This document shows positions 46,471-56,957 of a DNA stretch of 64,000 nucleotides, piece after piece (positions within the stretch are counted from its first letter, which is position 1; each line of letters begins with the position of its first letter). This DNA is from Lotus japonicus (lineage: Eukaryota > Streptophyta > Magnoliopsida > Fabales > Fabaceae). The notes under the pieces are model-generated. The model saw only the letters and a list, made by a program, of their open reading frames with translations. It had not been told where the DNA came from and did no database searches. Where the stretch lies: contig NC_080043.1 in NCBI RefSeq assembly GCF_012489685.1, positions 80,802,292 through 80,866,291 on the forward strand. The letters run 5' to 3'. The translations under genes and the position numbers were made by a program.

Positions 46471-47155
46471 TTGCTCATCAGGGCCGGTCCCGACATTTTG
46501 GAGGCCCTGGGCAAATAATAAAAATAGACCCCTAACAATATTTTTTTAAAGAACATTATTTATTTAAATTGTAAATATTATCAACAACTTAAAAAATGTG
46601 ACTAACATAAACAAAACGTCATATCCACTTATCTAGTGAATTAGGTAGAAGATCCCAAGGAAACCTTCACGTTCCAATGCTAATTAAGCTCTTAAATATG
46701 ACCAACAAATATCAAGTTACTTGTATCTCCAATTCTCTCTTATTAATTGTGAACACCTTCAATAGAGAAGTACAGAACTGGTCTTAAATGCAACTACTTT
46801 TTTTTTTTGGGAAAACTTAAGATTTTTTTTCTTCTGAATAATGCAAAAAAATATTTATTTAGCAAAAAAAAAGGGGTGGGAAAAAATTTATTTAGCAAAG
46901 TGGGGTAGTTTTTGGAGAAAAGGCCACGGGCGCGGTGTCCCAGTCAAAAAACTGTGGCCAGAAGTCTGAAAAGACAACGGTTCCCTCTTAGTGTGGTAGA
47001 ACCCAGATCTCATAAAAAGCTATGGTTTCTAAACTGTTGCCTAAAGATTTTAGGCAACAGTTTAAAAACAGTAGCCTTTGGAAAAAAAATTTTCGGGCAT
47101 CCAAAAAGGGTTGTGGGCCTGCTTGCACAGGCCAAGGGCCGGCCCTGTTACTCAT
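46471..47155. mobile_element. hAT-like non-autonomous element, 669 bp, with 8-bp duplication
   Basis: TTGCTCAT at 46471-46478 and TTACTCAT at 47148-47155 (one mismatch) flank an element (46479-47147) starting CAGGGCCGGTCC and ending GGGCCGGCCCTG. Termini and 8-bp duplication fit hAT. Inside, AAACTGTTGCCTAAA and TTTTAGGCAACAGTTT (47031-47066) form a perfect-looking inner hairpin. No transposase. Confidence 0.75.
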
Positions 47156-47809
47156 GACAACAATATGCATCTTCTTTTCGGGAGCACAACTCACAAAAAC
47201 TCCAAGGTTAATGATGATTGCCTTGGAGAAATATTAGGATGAGTGACCTCTTGGAAAATTTTCGAAAGGAGCGCGCGAGTGAGTCAAAGTGTGCTGATAG
47301 AAGATTTGTGTTGTTATCATGAGGTTGATCATCAGATTGAGATGTTACACGACACATTCAAGTTGGCCCTGTGGGTTTTAGGTCTGGTTTAGGTTTATTA
47401 ATAGTTCAATACTAAAAATGTGTGTGTGAGAGAGGGAAGCTTAATTGTGATGGATATATAAAGATTTCTTTTATTTCTTTTTTTAATTTTTTTTAAATAG
47501 ATATAAAGATTTATTTTAAACAATACTCAGAGAGTAGTGTATTTGAAGGTAGAACATTTTAAACTCCCTAAAAAATTCACATTACCTAAAAAATAACCCC
47601 ATCTAAAAATACGGTAAAGTAAAAAATGAATAAAACTCTTCTTTTAAATTTATGAATTGAGATGAAAAATTTTCACATTAACACTCAAATGCCGGTTCAT
47701 TAGCCATTCATATATCATCAATGATTTGAGAATTGATTTTAATGACACTCTATGGATATTTGATATTTCACAATTTGAAACTGCAGAAGGGATCACATTA
47801 TCTATATGT

Positions 47810-47852
47810 CTAGCTAGAGACATTTTTTTTTGAAATCCTAGCTAGAGACATT
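47810..47852 (-). repeat. Micro-insertion with T-run and 15-bp duplication
   Basis: CTAGCTAGAGACATT at 47810-47824 and 47838-47852 flanks TTTTTTTGAAATC (one T may belong to either side); minus-strand end GATTTC plus A's, as near 13100. Confidence 0.7.
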
Positions 47853-48847
47853 AATTCAAGACGTGTGGAAACTTCCGATAAGACATCTCAAATAATATAT
47901 GATTTTTTTTTTCCTTTTCCGTGAATTTAAACATGATCTACCAAATCTGCAAAGTAAGTTAAACTAATTATACCTGAAATAATTAATATCCGGCTTTCCT
48001 GCATGTATTTTTTTTTGGAAAGAAAAGAAAATATTATGATGAAGAATCTTAATAACAACCCTCTCAAGTATTAATAAAACAGATTATTATAATGAATTAA
48101 AGAAAAGGTATAACTAATTAAAGGTCAACCACATGCACATATGTCAACTTGTATTAATTTTAATGTCTTTCTTCCCCCATATTACATAGTTTATCCAAAT
48201 TCAACAAGTGTGCATATGAGAAAATATATCTTCTTAGGAATTTGTTAATTATGTGCATATGTTTTTTAATTATGTGCATATGTGACACGATTTATTAATT
48301 CTGTTTTATCGGTGATAGTTGCAAACTGAATAACAATTAATTTTGTACAATCCTTAATTTTATGTACCATATGCTTCCTTTTATTATTAACTTAACATTG
48401 TTACGGCAACGACAAGGATACACCAGTTAGAGTAAGAACTACGGCTATTCCATGTTTATTTTCTTGTATTAAGCGGTAAATATATACTGGTCATAAAATG
48501 CATTCTATTTTTATAGATGATAATTGAATATTTGACCTCATAGTTAAGAGATAAAGTAGTTAGAATAGTCCGTTTTAAATTGAAGCTGAATTTTTGTAAA
48601 TTAAAATGAAAATGTAGGTTTTTCCACTTTCTTCATAGCACCATTTACATTGTTGGACCTTGATCTTATCAGTTGGTTTTCGAGCATATCTGGACTAGAT
48701 ATATATATGGAAGATGGTGTTGGTACGCAGAGACTTTCAACTGCTTCGCTGTTTTTATTTTTTATTCTCCGTTAATTTTTTATTTTGTGTTGGTGCTAGA
48801 AGACTCTTATAACTATTTTTGCAGCTTTTTTTGGCGCTAAAATTTTG

Positions 48848-48892
48848 TAGTACGAATCTAATTTTCTTTTTGAAAGTTAGTACGAATCTAAT
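48848..48892 (-). repeat. Micro-insertion with 15-bp duplication
   Basis: TAGTACGAATCTAAT at 48848-48862 and 48878-48892 flanks TTTCTTTTTGAAAGT. Confidence 0.65.
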
Positions 48893-49096
48893 ATAGATAT
48901 GGATTTTTTTTATTCCGGCCTGTGTTTTTTTTATTGAGAATGAAATTGTTGAATAATGTTCTTGTGACACTTCAATGAGAGAAGAAAAAGAAAAAGAGTA
49001 ATATAATAAGTAATGTGATAAAAAATGAAAATAATGTTAAAAGGAGAAAATAAGTAGAAATGAGATGAAATAGAAAATAAAGTATTAATGAATCAA

Positions 49097-49155
49097 AACA
49101 TGAAATTGTTGGGGCCTAGCCCCGCCCATGTACCGAAAAAAAACATGGAATTGTT
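49097..49155 (+). repeat. Micro-insertion with A-tail and 14-bp duplication
   Basis: AACATGAAATTGTT at 49097-49110 and AACATGGAATTGTT at 49142-49155 flank 31 bases: GGGGCCTAGCCCCGCC, then CATGTACCG and an A-tail. The end TGTACCG-A(n) matches the insertion at 30694. Confidence 0.7.
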
Positions 49156-49679
49156 TCTCGTTTTTACCTTTGTTCTTTTAATTCCTACATCATACATTAA
49201 TTTGTACTTCCTTTTATTACCTCTATACCTCATTTAGATTTCACTTATAAAATCCGTTTGCTTATTAAAAAAGATGTTGTTTTCCTATTTTTTCAAAAAA
49301 TAAATAATGATATTTAATCAATGTATATCATTCTTTTCTTATGTAGATCTTAGGTTTGAGTTCCCAATCTTAAATTGTTCACTCATTGGAGCAAGGGGAA
49401 GTGAAGTTCTTAAATCTATTTTTTTTTGGTAAGCCAAATTGTATAAAAATGAGTACTAGAGGTACTCCAACCCATTGTACAAAAAGAGGTAATAATTAAA
49501 GTCAAATGTCCTCTGCGATGTTTTACTTTTTGAGTTTTTAAGATTAAAATACTATTTATTCTCTCTCATATAGCGACTAGATAGCAGTTAAAACAAGAGG
49601 GAAAGAAAAAGATAAATGAAGAGGAAAACAAAGCCAAAAAATAGAAGAGGATCTCCGAAGCAAACTAACTATTTTTTTT

Positions 49680-50150
49680 GTGGCTTCATAGAAACCAAAC
49701 TGTGTTTAGAGAGGGATCGAAGGATGCAACAAAGTTTTTTGATCTAGCTCAGTTGCATTCTTGGAATTGGTTGAAGGCAAGCTCCAAAAGCTTTCATTGT
49801 TCTCTATATGAGTGGATTGTGAACCCAACCTATTGCCTTCGGAATTTATAGCTGTATGTTTTGTGACCCTCTTCTGTAGTTGGTTGCGGGTTGCAGCAAT
49901 TTTGAGACTGCGTTGTCAATTTGAGACTTGGTTGCCGCTGATTCAATTAGGATTTTGGATGTCTTGTTTGCTTCGTGGTGGGGATCCTTGCCGTCTGCTG
50001 GTTTTGTTCTGTTAGAAGCAGTAGCAGGACTTCTCTTTTGTTCCCTTCTCCTTTTCTTTTCTCCTCTGTACTGGCTTCTTTGTGCAAGGTTGGAGGACCT
50101 CTAGTATCCCCTTTTGTTAAATCTTTTTCTTATAAAAAAACAATGAAGGA
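49680..50150 (+). pseudogene. LINE 3' end, 5'-truncated
   Basis: The plus strand reads NQTVFREGSKDATKFFDLAQ, LHSWNWLKASSKSFHCSLYE and WIVNPTYCLRNL then stop at about 49848, the usual last residues of plant LINE ORF2 (pattern W.WL...F..S...W..NP..CL). About 290 bp of T-rich 3' UTR follow, ending CTTATAAAAAAACA near 50145. Confidence 0.65.
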
Positions 50151-53100
50151 TACACATCAGCAAAAATTATAAAATGAAAATTTACATAGAGAAAACCAAA
50201 TGAAAATGCTTAAATAGAGGAAACCAAATTTACAGGATGATATCTTATGATTCATGTGATTGTTTTGAATGTGGTTGGAAGCTCTTATTTTAATGGTTGG
50301 AAGCTTCGATTCGGTGGTCGCACGCTCTGATTCACCCCGTTCTGGTGGTAAGTGGGCTATCGCTCCGATCGGGATGAAACCTTTGATCTGTGGGAGAAGG
50401 TTTAGAATGGGTGGGGAAAGGGAGAAATGAGGAGTCTTGGAGGTGAGAAAGGGGTGGTGGTCGCTGCTGAAAAGAGAGAATGCATAGAAGGAGAGTGAGG
50501 TAGTGGCCACCATTGGGTTTGGGGGAGAATGACTATGGTTTGTTTGAGAGAATGAAGAGAATGCTAGAATGAAGAGAGAATGAGCTGTTAGGGTTTGTGA
50601 CCTACTATCTCAGGTTATCCTTTCATGTGTTTGGTGCAATGTGACCAGCTCAGTCGATTTTTAGTTCGTTTGGGCTCGTATTGAGCGGTTGGGTAGTAAT
50701 TTTTTTGACTAGCTGATCGTATGTATTCCGAGTGGGCTACATTTGTTAAGACTAACCCAATGTCGCAAGGAGAGAAAAGAAAGTTATTTGAAAAATGATA
50801 ATAAGGAAAAAGAAAGGACGCTGAGCGGGCATTTACAGTGCACCAATCTCGATTTGCGATTGTTGTGGTCCATCACGCTCTTGCCATGTGAATAACATGA
50901 AGCAAATAATGCATTCATGCAACATATTACATAACATGATCATTGAAGAAGAACACGACGAGTATAGTGGTAATTTTAATACAACCAGGTAGATAATGAA
51001 ATCTTAACCGCTGAATTATCTAATGATCTTATTCCAACTTTTACACATTCTTTGAAAGAATAGGCGACATACGTCAAAGACAAACTCATCAACAACTTTA
51101 AGCAAATCTGGTGGAGCATACTTATGCGATATTGTATATTTTGTTTAAAATGAATTGTCATTTATTTTTCAATGATTATGTATTTTCTTTCCATCTTTAA
51201 TTATATAATATAAAGTAACACATTTTTTTAACTCACCATGTCCAATTTTAATTATATCACGTTGTTATAAATATTAATTAAATTAAAATTACGAGAAAAA
51301 AATATAAATATATGCGGTGTTGTGACACCAGAGGAATAATACTAAGAATTTAAAAAATAAAAATTTGTGGTTGGAGTGAAATTTGCATCAATTGTTTATG
51401 AGTTTACTTAGATCTTATGTGGCACTTTCAGCCCAAATGAATAGTGCTAATTAGGGCTATCTAAGAATGGTCAAACTGAACCGAACCCGACCAAACCAAC
51501 GGTGTTTAACTGAATGGGCCGGTTCGGTTCGACAATGGGTTTGGTCGATTCATTGTTATGGGTTCATGTGGATTTAACCAATCGGTTTCGGTTTGGGCTC
51601 CAACACGACCGAACTAGCTATTAGGGAGAAATAACCTCTCAGCCCAGACTCAATTCCCCTAACCCTAGTCCGAACCATATAAATACTCTATTAACCCTCA
51701 ACCTCTCAAACCCTTATCATCAGTTCATATCCTCTACTATCTTCTCAACACAAGACCCAGCTACGCCGCCTCTTCTTCTTCTTAACTATAGTCGCCACCC
51801 ACCATTGCATGCATCTTCTCATTTCCTCTCTTCCTCCTAACCCTACGTCGTGGTGCCTCCTCTTCCTCTCAACCCTACTACATTCATCCTCTCTCTTCGT
51901 CCCAATGAAGGCTTTCTCGCCAGTAGCCATCTCTCCTTCACAACGACACTGTTGCTTAGAGCTCAGCTCATCCCCTGTTCGACGCCCCCAAACTCGTCTT
52001 CATGCTGGAGCAGCACCTTCGACGGAGATCTTCCCCAATTCGAAGTCCTTCATGCTTATCTTCCATCTTTGTGCTTGGATCTTCGACGACGATGTCGCTT
52101 CTCTACCGAGCAACCCACTTGAATCGTAGTCAGTGTCGCCCGCGCCTTGATCTCTTTTATCACATTGTTGTTTCAGATCTAGTCAATCACTGAATTTCCT
52201 CTCTTTCTCAATCTGATTTTTTTTTTACAAAACTTTTAGATCTGAAGGTTTTCTCTAACCATTTGAACCCACCTGTTAGAACCGTAGCTCGTCAGAACTG
52301 TAACCCTACGAAACCAACATCTTGGTCGGACGACGACAGTCCTTGGTTATGTGATAGTTTCAACCGTTCAAAACTAAAGTGCTGGCCTAAATTTGTTTGT
52401 ACCCGTCCGATGGACACCCTTAGTGCTAAACACAGAGAGCTAGCATTACTCTTGTGAGCCCAAGTGTCATGAATGGTATAACTTATAAGCAACTCATAAG
52501 CAATTAATGCAGATTTGCTCCAATCATAAGTTATTATTGTGATTTTGCTTGAATACCACAATACTTCATATATTCATATAAACAGTTGATGAATGAGAAA
52601 CAAAATATAGTTTTTAGTTTAAGGCCATAAAGAACTGATTTTTAATTTAAAAACTCAAAACAAGAACTCCAATTAGAGATGCTCCTGCTTAAAATAATCA
52701 AGGTATAGTAGAAAACATGACGTTGAAATTAAAAAAATTAATAAAATGTAATAAATTATAGAGTTTAATGGGTATGCACTGTGAGTGTAAAATAGTTTTA
52801 CACAGACATCCAATCAATGTTTGCTACGTAGGAGAGAGAGTTACATTCATTTTTAATTTTAATTAAAATAAAAGTATACTTGCTTATTTGGCGGAATTCA
52901 ATTGGATGTCAGTGTAAATTACACTGACAGTGCATATCCATTAAATTCTAAATTATATACACATGATGACAATCACAAAAATGATGAAATAATATTAAAA
53001 AGCTGTCTAAAAGGTGATGTTTGGCATGTCTATTGATTTTGAAGTGAAGTTGGGGGTTGAACTTTGTTTTTTGGTTTACACTTGGGGGCTGTGTTTGAAA

Positions 53101-54088
53101 GAAGTTAATGGTTTAGTTCAGTTTTTTTTTCCTCCCTGAATTTTTTACAGTTGAAGAATATTCGAGAGGGAACCATGATTGTCTTATGTTGTGTCAGAAC
53201 AAGAGCGAGTAATTATGCAAGTATTGGATTTTTGAATTATTGCTAGCCTTCAAATGAGATTGACCGGTATGATCATCTTCGCATTGAATTAATAAGTTAA
53301 GTGTACAAGTGATTTAGATATCAGTCACATACTCATTAGAAAAACTTAAAATAATGGATGAGTGTTCATACACTTATAAACGACACACTTCTATAGTTGA
53401 ATTCCAAAATCAAGTCTACATTGAGTAATATTGTGAAGAAAAAAAAAAGGTAGAAAAAGTGAATACTTATCTAAGTTCCACACATCAAGTAGTATTATAA
53501 AGAAGAAAGAAGCAGATAGAATGAATACTTGTCCCACACACATGGAGTAATAATGTGAAAAAGCAAGGAGTGATAAGTTATTATAAATATGAATAGTTAG
53601 ATTGAGTGTTTTTTCACACAAGAACACTAGTCAATTGGGTGCATTGAGTCCGGCTATTGTGTGCAATCTTTGCCTTAAATTGTATTGTGACAATTTGTAA
53701 TTTTACTTTAAATTGCATTCTTTTGAATGTGGCTTCGCAAATTGTGTATATTTTATCTCTTGATTCTCAACAATTTTGGGATAACTAGAATGAAATGATA
53801 ATTGAACAAGAATGAAAGTGAAAGAAATGTGTTTCAATAACAACCGTGTTGACCTCAATATAAACAAATTTTCATCATAATTTATAACAAGTTTGTTTGC
53901 TTTTTCACTACAACTAGTGTATGAGGATTGAGAAATATCCGAAGACATTTAAAATTGTTGTCTGCGTATCGCTAATAATTTATAATTTATTCACACTTTC
54001 ACTAAATTTCCACATTTTATTTATTTAATAATTTCTCTTTTGTCATTTGATCATATCACTCATTATATCTCATATTTTCTATTTCCGC
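50151..54088. other. Long non-coding spacer upstream of NGATHA
   Basis: A minus frame at 50513-50157 (118 codons, MVATTSLSFYAFSLFSSDHH) is not recognised. At 51455-51600 a GAACCGAACCCGACCAAACC and GGGCCGGTTCGGTTCG region resembles subterminal repeats of hAT MITEs. At about 51678 a TATAAATAC box precedes pyrimidine-rich sequence with overlapping short frames (51809-52129) of low complexity; a retroposed or promoter-bearing relic is possible. No supported gene. Confidence 0.35.
52765..52944. mobile_element. Small MITE of about 180 bp
   Basis: Left end TTAATGGGTATGCACTGTGA and right end, reversed, TTAATGGATATGCACTGTCA are inverted repeats. The adjoining GTGTAAAATAGTTTTACAC adds an inner palindrome. 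The flanking TTA or TA suggests a Tourist or Stowaway type; the exact duplication is not resolved. Confidence 0.65.
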
Positions 54089-54099
54089 CTATTTATACC
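54089..54099 (+). promoter_or_regulatory. Candidate TATA box of the NGATHA gene
   Basis: CTATTTATACC lies about 35-40 bp before a GAGAGAGAGAGCAGCAAT stretch, a common start of plant 5' UTRs. This would give a 5' UTR of about 1.17 kb. Inference only. Confidence 0.4.
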
Positions 54100-55304
54100 T
54101 AAATTGAAGGGTGAATAAAACTTTTATTCATTGTAGAGAGAGAGAGCAGCAATAGTAGTAGTAGGGTGGCCTGCAGAGAGAGTTGTTTTCATTCTCTCAG
54201 CTCAGCTAATTACCTTTCCTAAGGAGGGACCAACACACAGCATACAGCACACAATCAATGGCACCAAAAGTCAAAAAAACATATTAAAAGAAAAAAAAGT
54301 GAGAAAACTCAAAACAACCTAACACTGTGCCTTCTCTTTCCTTTACTACACATCATTGGCATTGCATCCCCTCTACTTCTGCTCTGTCTAATAACAACAA
54401 CTTGTCATAGATAATATAGTTCCTTTTTTTTAAATAAAATTAAGATTTTCTTTCAATAAAAAAAATAAAAGTGCAAATTTAATGAACAAAATGAAGGAAG
54501 GAAGCTCATTGTTTCTGGAACAACTGGCCTTTTGGTCTTGAACCGGAAGCATATATTGTACAGATTATTATCCCAAATATCATGAAAACGACCATTTGCT
54601 CACATGACCCCAATTCACCCATTATTTATGGGCCCCCACGTATGTGTAGTAACCCTCTTCTCTCTCTTTCTTTTAATCTTCTTAATAAGAAGAATAAAAC
54701 TAGCTTGCAACAAACATTTTTGCTTCTTTTTTCCTACTTGTAAAGAACCTTCCTTGTGAGGTAACTAGCTATTTTTGTTAGCTAAAACTCACATCATTCT
54801 TCTTCCCCTACTTCATCTCTCTCTCTCTCTCTCTAACTCCACATATTATGTTATGTTTAGGTCAACAATAACCCCAACTTGACCCCATTTTTGATTCCTC
54901 CATAAACTTGTCTTTAGGGTTTTATGCCTCCTGAGTCAAATTTGAAGGCACCGACTCTTGCAATTGTCTTGTACTAACTAAGAACCAGCTGCTAGCTTTT
55001 CTTACTTTTCCTTAATTCACAGCCTCACAAATCTCCACCCTCAAATATCTTCCTCTCAAAAAATATTTTTGTTGGTATATATATAATCTTTCTTGGAATT
55101 TTTAAATTTTTATTATTTGATTCCTTTGCTTATATATTTATTTATTTCCCTCCTCCCTAACTTCCTTCTTCCTCTTTTTTCCATCATGTTTTTTTTTTTT
55201 TATATTCTTTCTGGGGGGTGACATTATTTATTGTTTAATTTTCTGAGATCCAGAGGTTATAATTAGCAGAGAATTCCAAGGTGGGTGGGTCAGTCTATAA
55301 TTTC
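54100..55304 (+). other. Probable long 5' untranslated region of NGATHA, possibly with an intron
   Basis: Pyrimidine- and T-rich with a (CT)n tract at 54818-54833. GAGGTAACTAGC at about 54758 could be a donor, with TTAATTTTCTGAG (55245) or ATAATTAGCAG (55269) as acceptors. No upstream reading frame resembles a protein. Confidence 0.35.
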
Positions 55305-56957
55305 ATGGAACTGATCCAAGAAGAAGCAGTGAAAGGTTATTCTGATAGCAGAGAAGAAGAGGAAGAAGAAGAAGAAGAAGAGGAAGAAGAAGAAGCAGGT
55401 GAAGAAGGAATCATCACAACAACAAGAGAAGAAGAAGAAGAAGAAGAAGAAAGCAGCAGTAAGCACCACTGCCCCTTTTCTTCACCCTCTAATTTCTCTT
55501 TATCTTCTTCTTCTCCCTCAATCACAGATTACAACAACACTCATCATCTTCATCATCACAATCATCATGTAATGAACATTCCTAGCCAAAATTCATGGCT
55601 TGGAATGACTCATGATGATCCTCATCACTCTCCAGAGGCCAACACAGCCACTGAATCTCACAATTCATCATCTGGGTTAGGGTTCTTGTTACACCAAGAT
55701 GGAGCATCAGCATCAGCACCAACAACATCCAATTTCACCACCAATCACACAACAAAACAGCTAGATTTCATGGAATTATCACTTGGAAACAACCAAAATC
55801 TCTCTGATGAACCCAATTTTCAACAACAACAACAACAAGGATCACTATCTGCTTCAGCTCCTCCTCCTCTTTATGGCCATGCAAGTGGTGGTGCTAGTTC
55901 TTCAGCAAACCAGCAACAACAACCCATTGAGAAAGAGCACATGTTTGACAAAGTCGTGACGCCGAGCGATGTGGGGAAGCTGAACCGATTAGTGATACCA
56001 AAACAGCACGCTGAGAAGTACTTCCCTCTCGATTCCGCCTCGAATGAGAAGGGGCTACTTCTCAATTTCGAGGACCGGAATGGGAAGCTCTGGCGGTTCC
56101 GGTACTCGTACTGGAACAGCAGCCAGAGCTATGTGATGACAAAAGGATGGAGCCGGTTTGTGAAGGAGAAGAAGCTTGATGCCGGCGACATTGTCTCGTT
56201 CCAGCGCGGTGTCGGGGACTTATGCCGGCACAGGTTGTACATAGATTGGAGGAGAAGGCCTGATCATCATCTCCCTGATCCTTCATCAGCAGCACTCTTC
56301 ACACCTTTCTTTCTTCCTCCCAATCATCATCACCAACCACACTTGTCACAGTACTCAATCAGGTGGGGTGGTGCTAATAGCAGATTCTATTCCCCACCAC
56401 AGCCGCCGCGCCACCACCTCCACCATGACCCTCTGCAGCAGCAGCAGCTCAATTACAACCACCACATGTATCAACATCATCATCATCCATTTCACCCCTA
56501 CCATGAGCTGAACTCAGGATCTGGGTCAATCTATTACCTGAGATCAGCACCATCAATGTCAATAGCTGATCATCAAACCTTAGCAAGACAACAACAACAA
56601 CATCAAGAAGGAGGAGGAATCAGCAGCAATATTGCCCCCATGATAATTGATTCTGTTCCAGTTGGGCATCATCACCACCACCACCACCACCAACACGGCG
56701 GTAGCGCTGGCATTAGTAGTAGTACTAGTAGTAGTAACACTGCAGCAAAAAGGTTAAGGCTATTTGGGGTGAACATGGAATGTGCTTCTTCTTCATCTTC
56801 ATCTTTACCTTCTCCTTCTCTACCACAGAATTTGAGGGTGCCTCATGAAGACAGTACAATTTCACAATCATCAGCAAGGTTTGGGATTGGGGATCTCCAG
56901 AGAGGGGAGGCTTCAGTGCTTTTTGATTTGGACCCATCTTTGCAGTATCGGCAGTGA
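55305..56957 (+). CDS. NGA: NGATHA-type B3-domain transcription factor, 550 aa, single exon
   Basis: Nuclear DNA-binding regulator. In Arabidopsis the NGATHA family controls style and lateral-organ development and auxin synthesis genes. I chose the ATG at 55305 ([16 protein letters not shown]); the frame is open upstream but without an ATG. Layout: poly-Glu tract from a GAA repeat (about residues 17-53), Ser/His/Gln-rich linker, then B3 domain at about residues 211-318. The B3 starts [20 protein letters not shown] and contains [40 protein letters not shown] and [10 protein letters not shown]. Then come His-rich tracts, the RLFGV repression motif at 485-489 ([12 protein letters not shown]) and a C-terminal [16 protein letters not shown] after a B3 domain without an AP2 domain separates NGATHA from RAV proteins. 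It is much longer than the roughly 300-residue Arabidopsis members because of the low-complexity tracts. Intact, no breaks seen; ends TGA 56955-56957. Confidence 0.95.
   Translation: MELIQEEAVKGYSDSREEEEEEEEEEEEEEAGEEGIITTTREEEEEEEESSSKHHCPFSSPSNFSLSSSSPSITDYNNTHHLHHHNHHVMNIPSQNSWLGMTHDDPHHSPEANTATESHNSSSGLGFLLHQDGASASAPTTSNFTTNHTTKQLDFMELSLGNNQNLSDEPNFQQQQQQGSLSASAPPPLYGHASGGASSSANQQQQPIEKEHMFDKVVTPSDVGKLNRLVIPKQHAEKYFPLDSASNEKGLLLNFEDRNGKLWRFRYSYWNSSQSYVMTKGWSRFVKEKKLDAGDIVSFQRGVGDLCRHRLYIDWRRRPDHHLPDPSSAALFTPFFLPPNHHHQPHLSQYSIRWGGANSRFYSPPQPPRHHLHHDPLQQQQLNYNHHMYQHHHHPFHPYHELNSGSGSIYYLRSAPSMSIADHQTLARQQQQHQEGGGISSNIAPMIIDSVPVGHHHHHHHHQHGGSAGISSSTSSSNTAAKRLRLFGVNMECASSSSSSLPSPSLPQNLRVPHEDSTISQSSARFGIGDLQRGEASVLFDLDPSLQYRQ

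Larger units (their letters stand above)
47156..49679. other. AT-rich spacer with several tiny insertions, no gene
   Basis: No coding sequence. Contains three micro-insertions listed separately, and at about 49420-49490 a short minus-strand LINE tail (TACAATGGGTTGGAGTACC...TACAATTTGGCTTACC followed by A's). Confidence 0.45.

Noticed and set aside
50157..50513. 118-codon minus-strand ORF as a gene
   Set aside because: No recognisable domain, no conserved motif, and composition like the surrounding spacer.
51809..52193. Three overlapping plus-strand ORFs of 63-106 codons
   Set aside because: Pyrimidine-rich low-complexity sequence open in several frames, with no domain or splice context.
55281..55304. 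Upstream GTG as NGATHA start
   Set aside because: Plant nuclear translation starts at ATG; the first in-frame ATG at 55305 gives the MELIQEE start I expect for this family.
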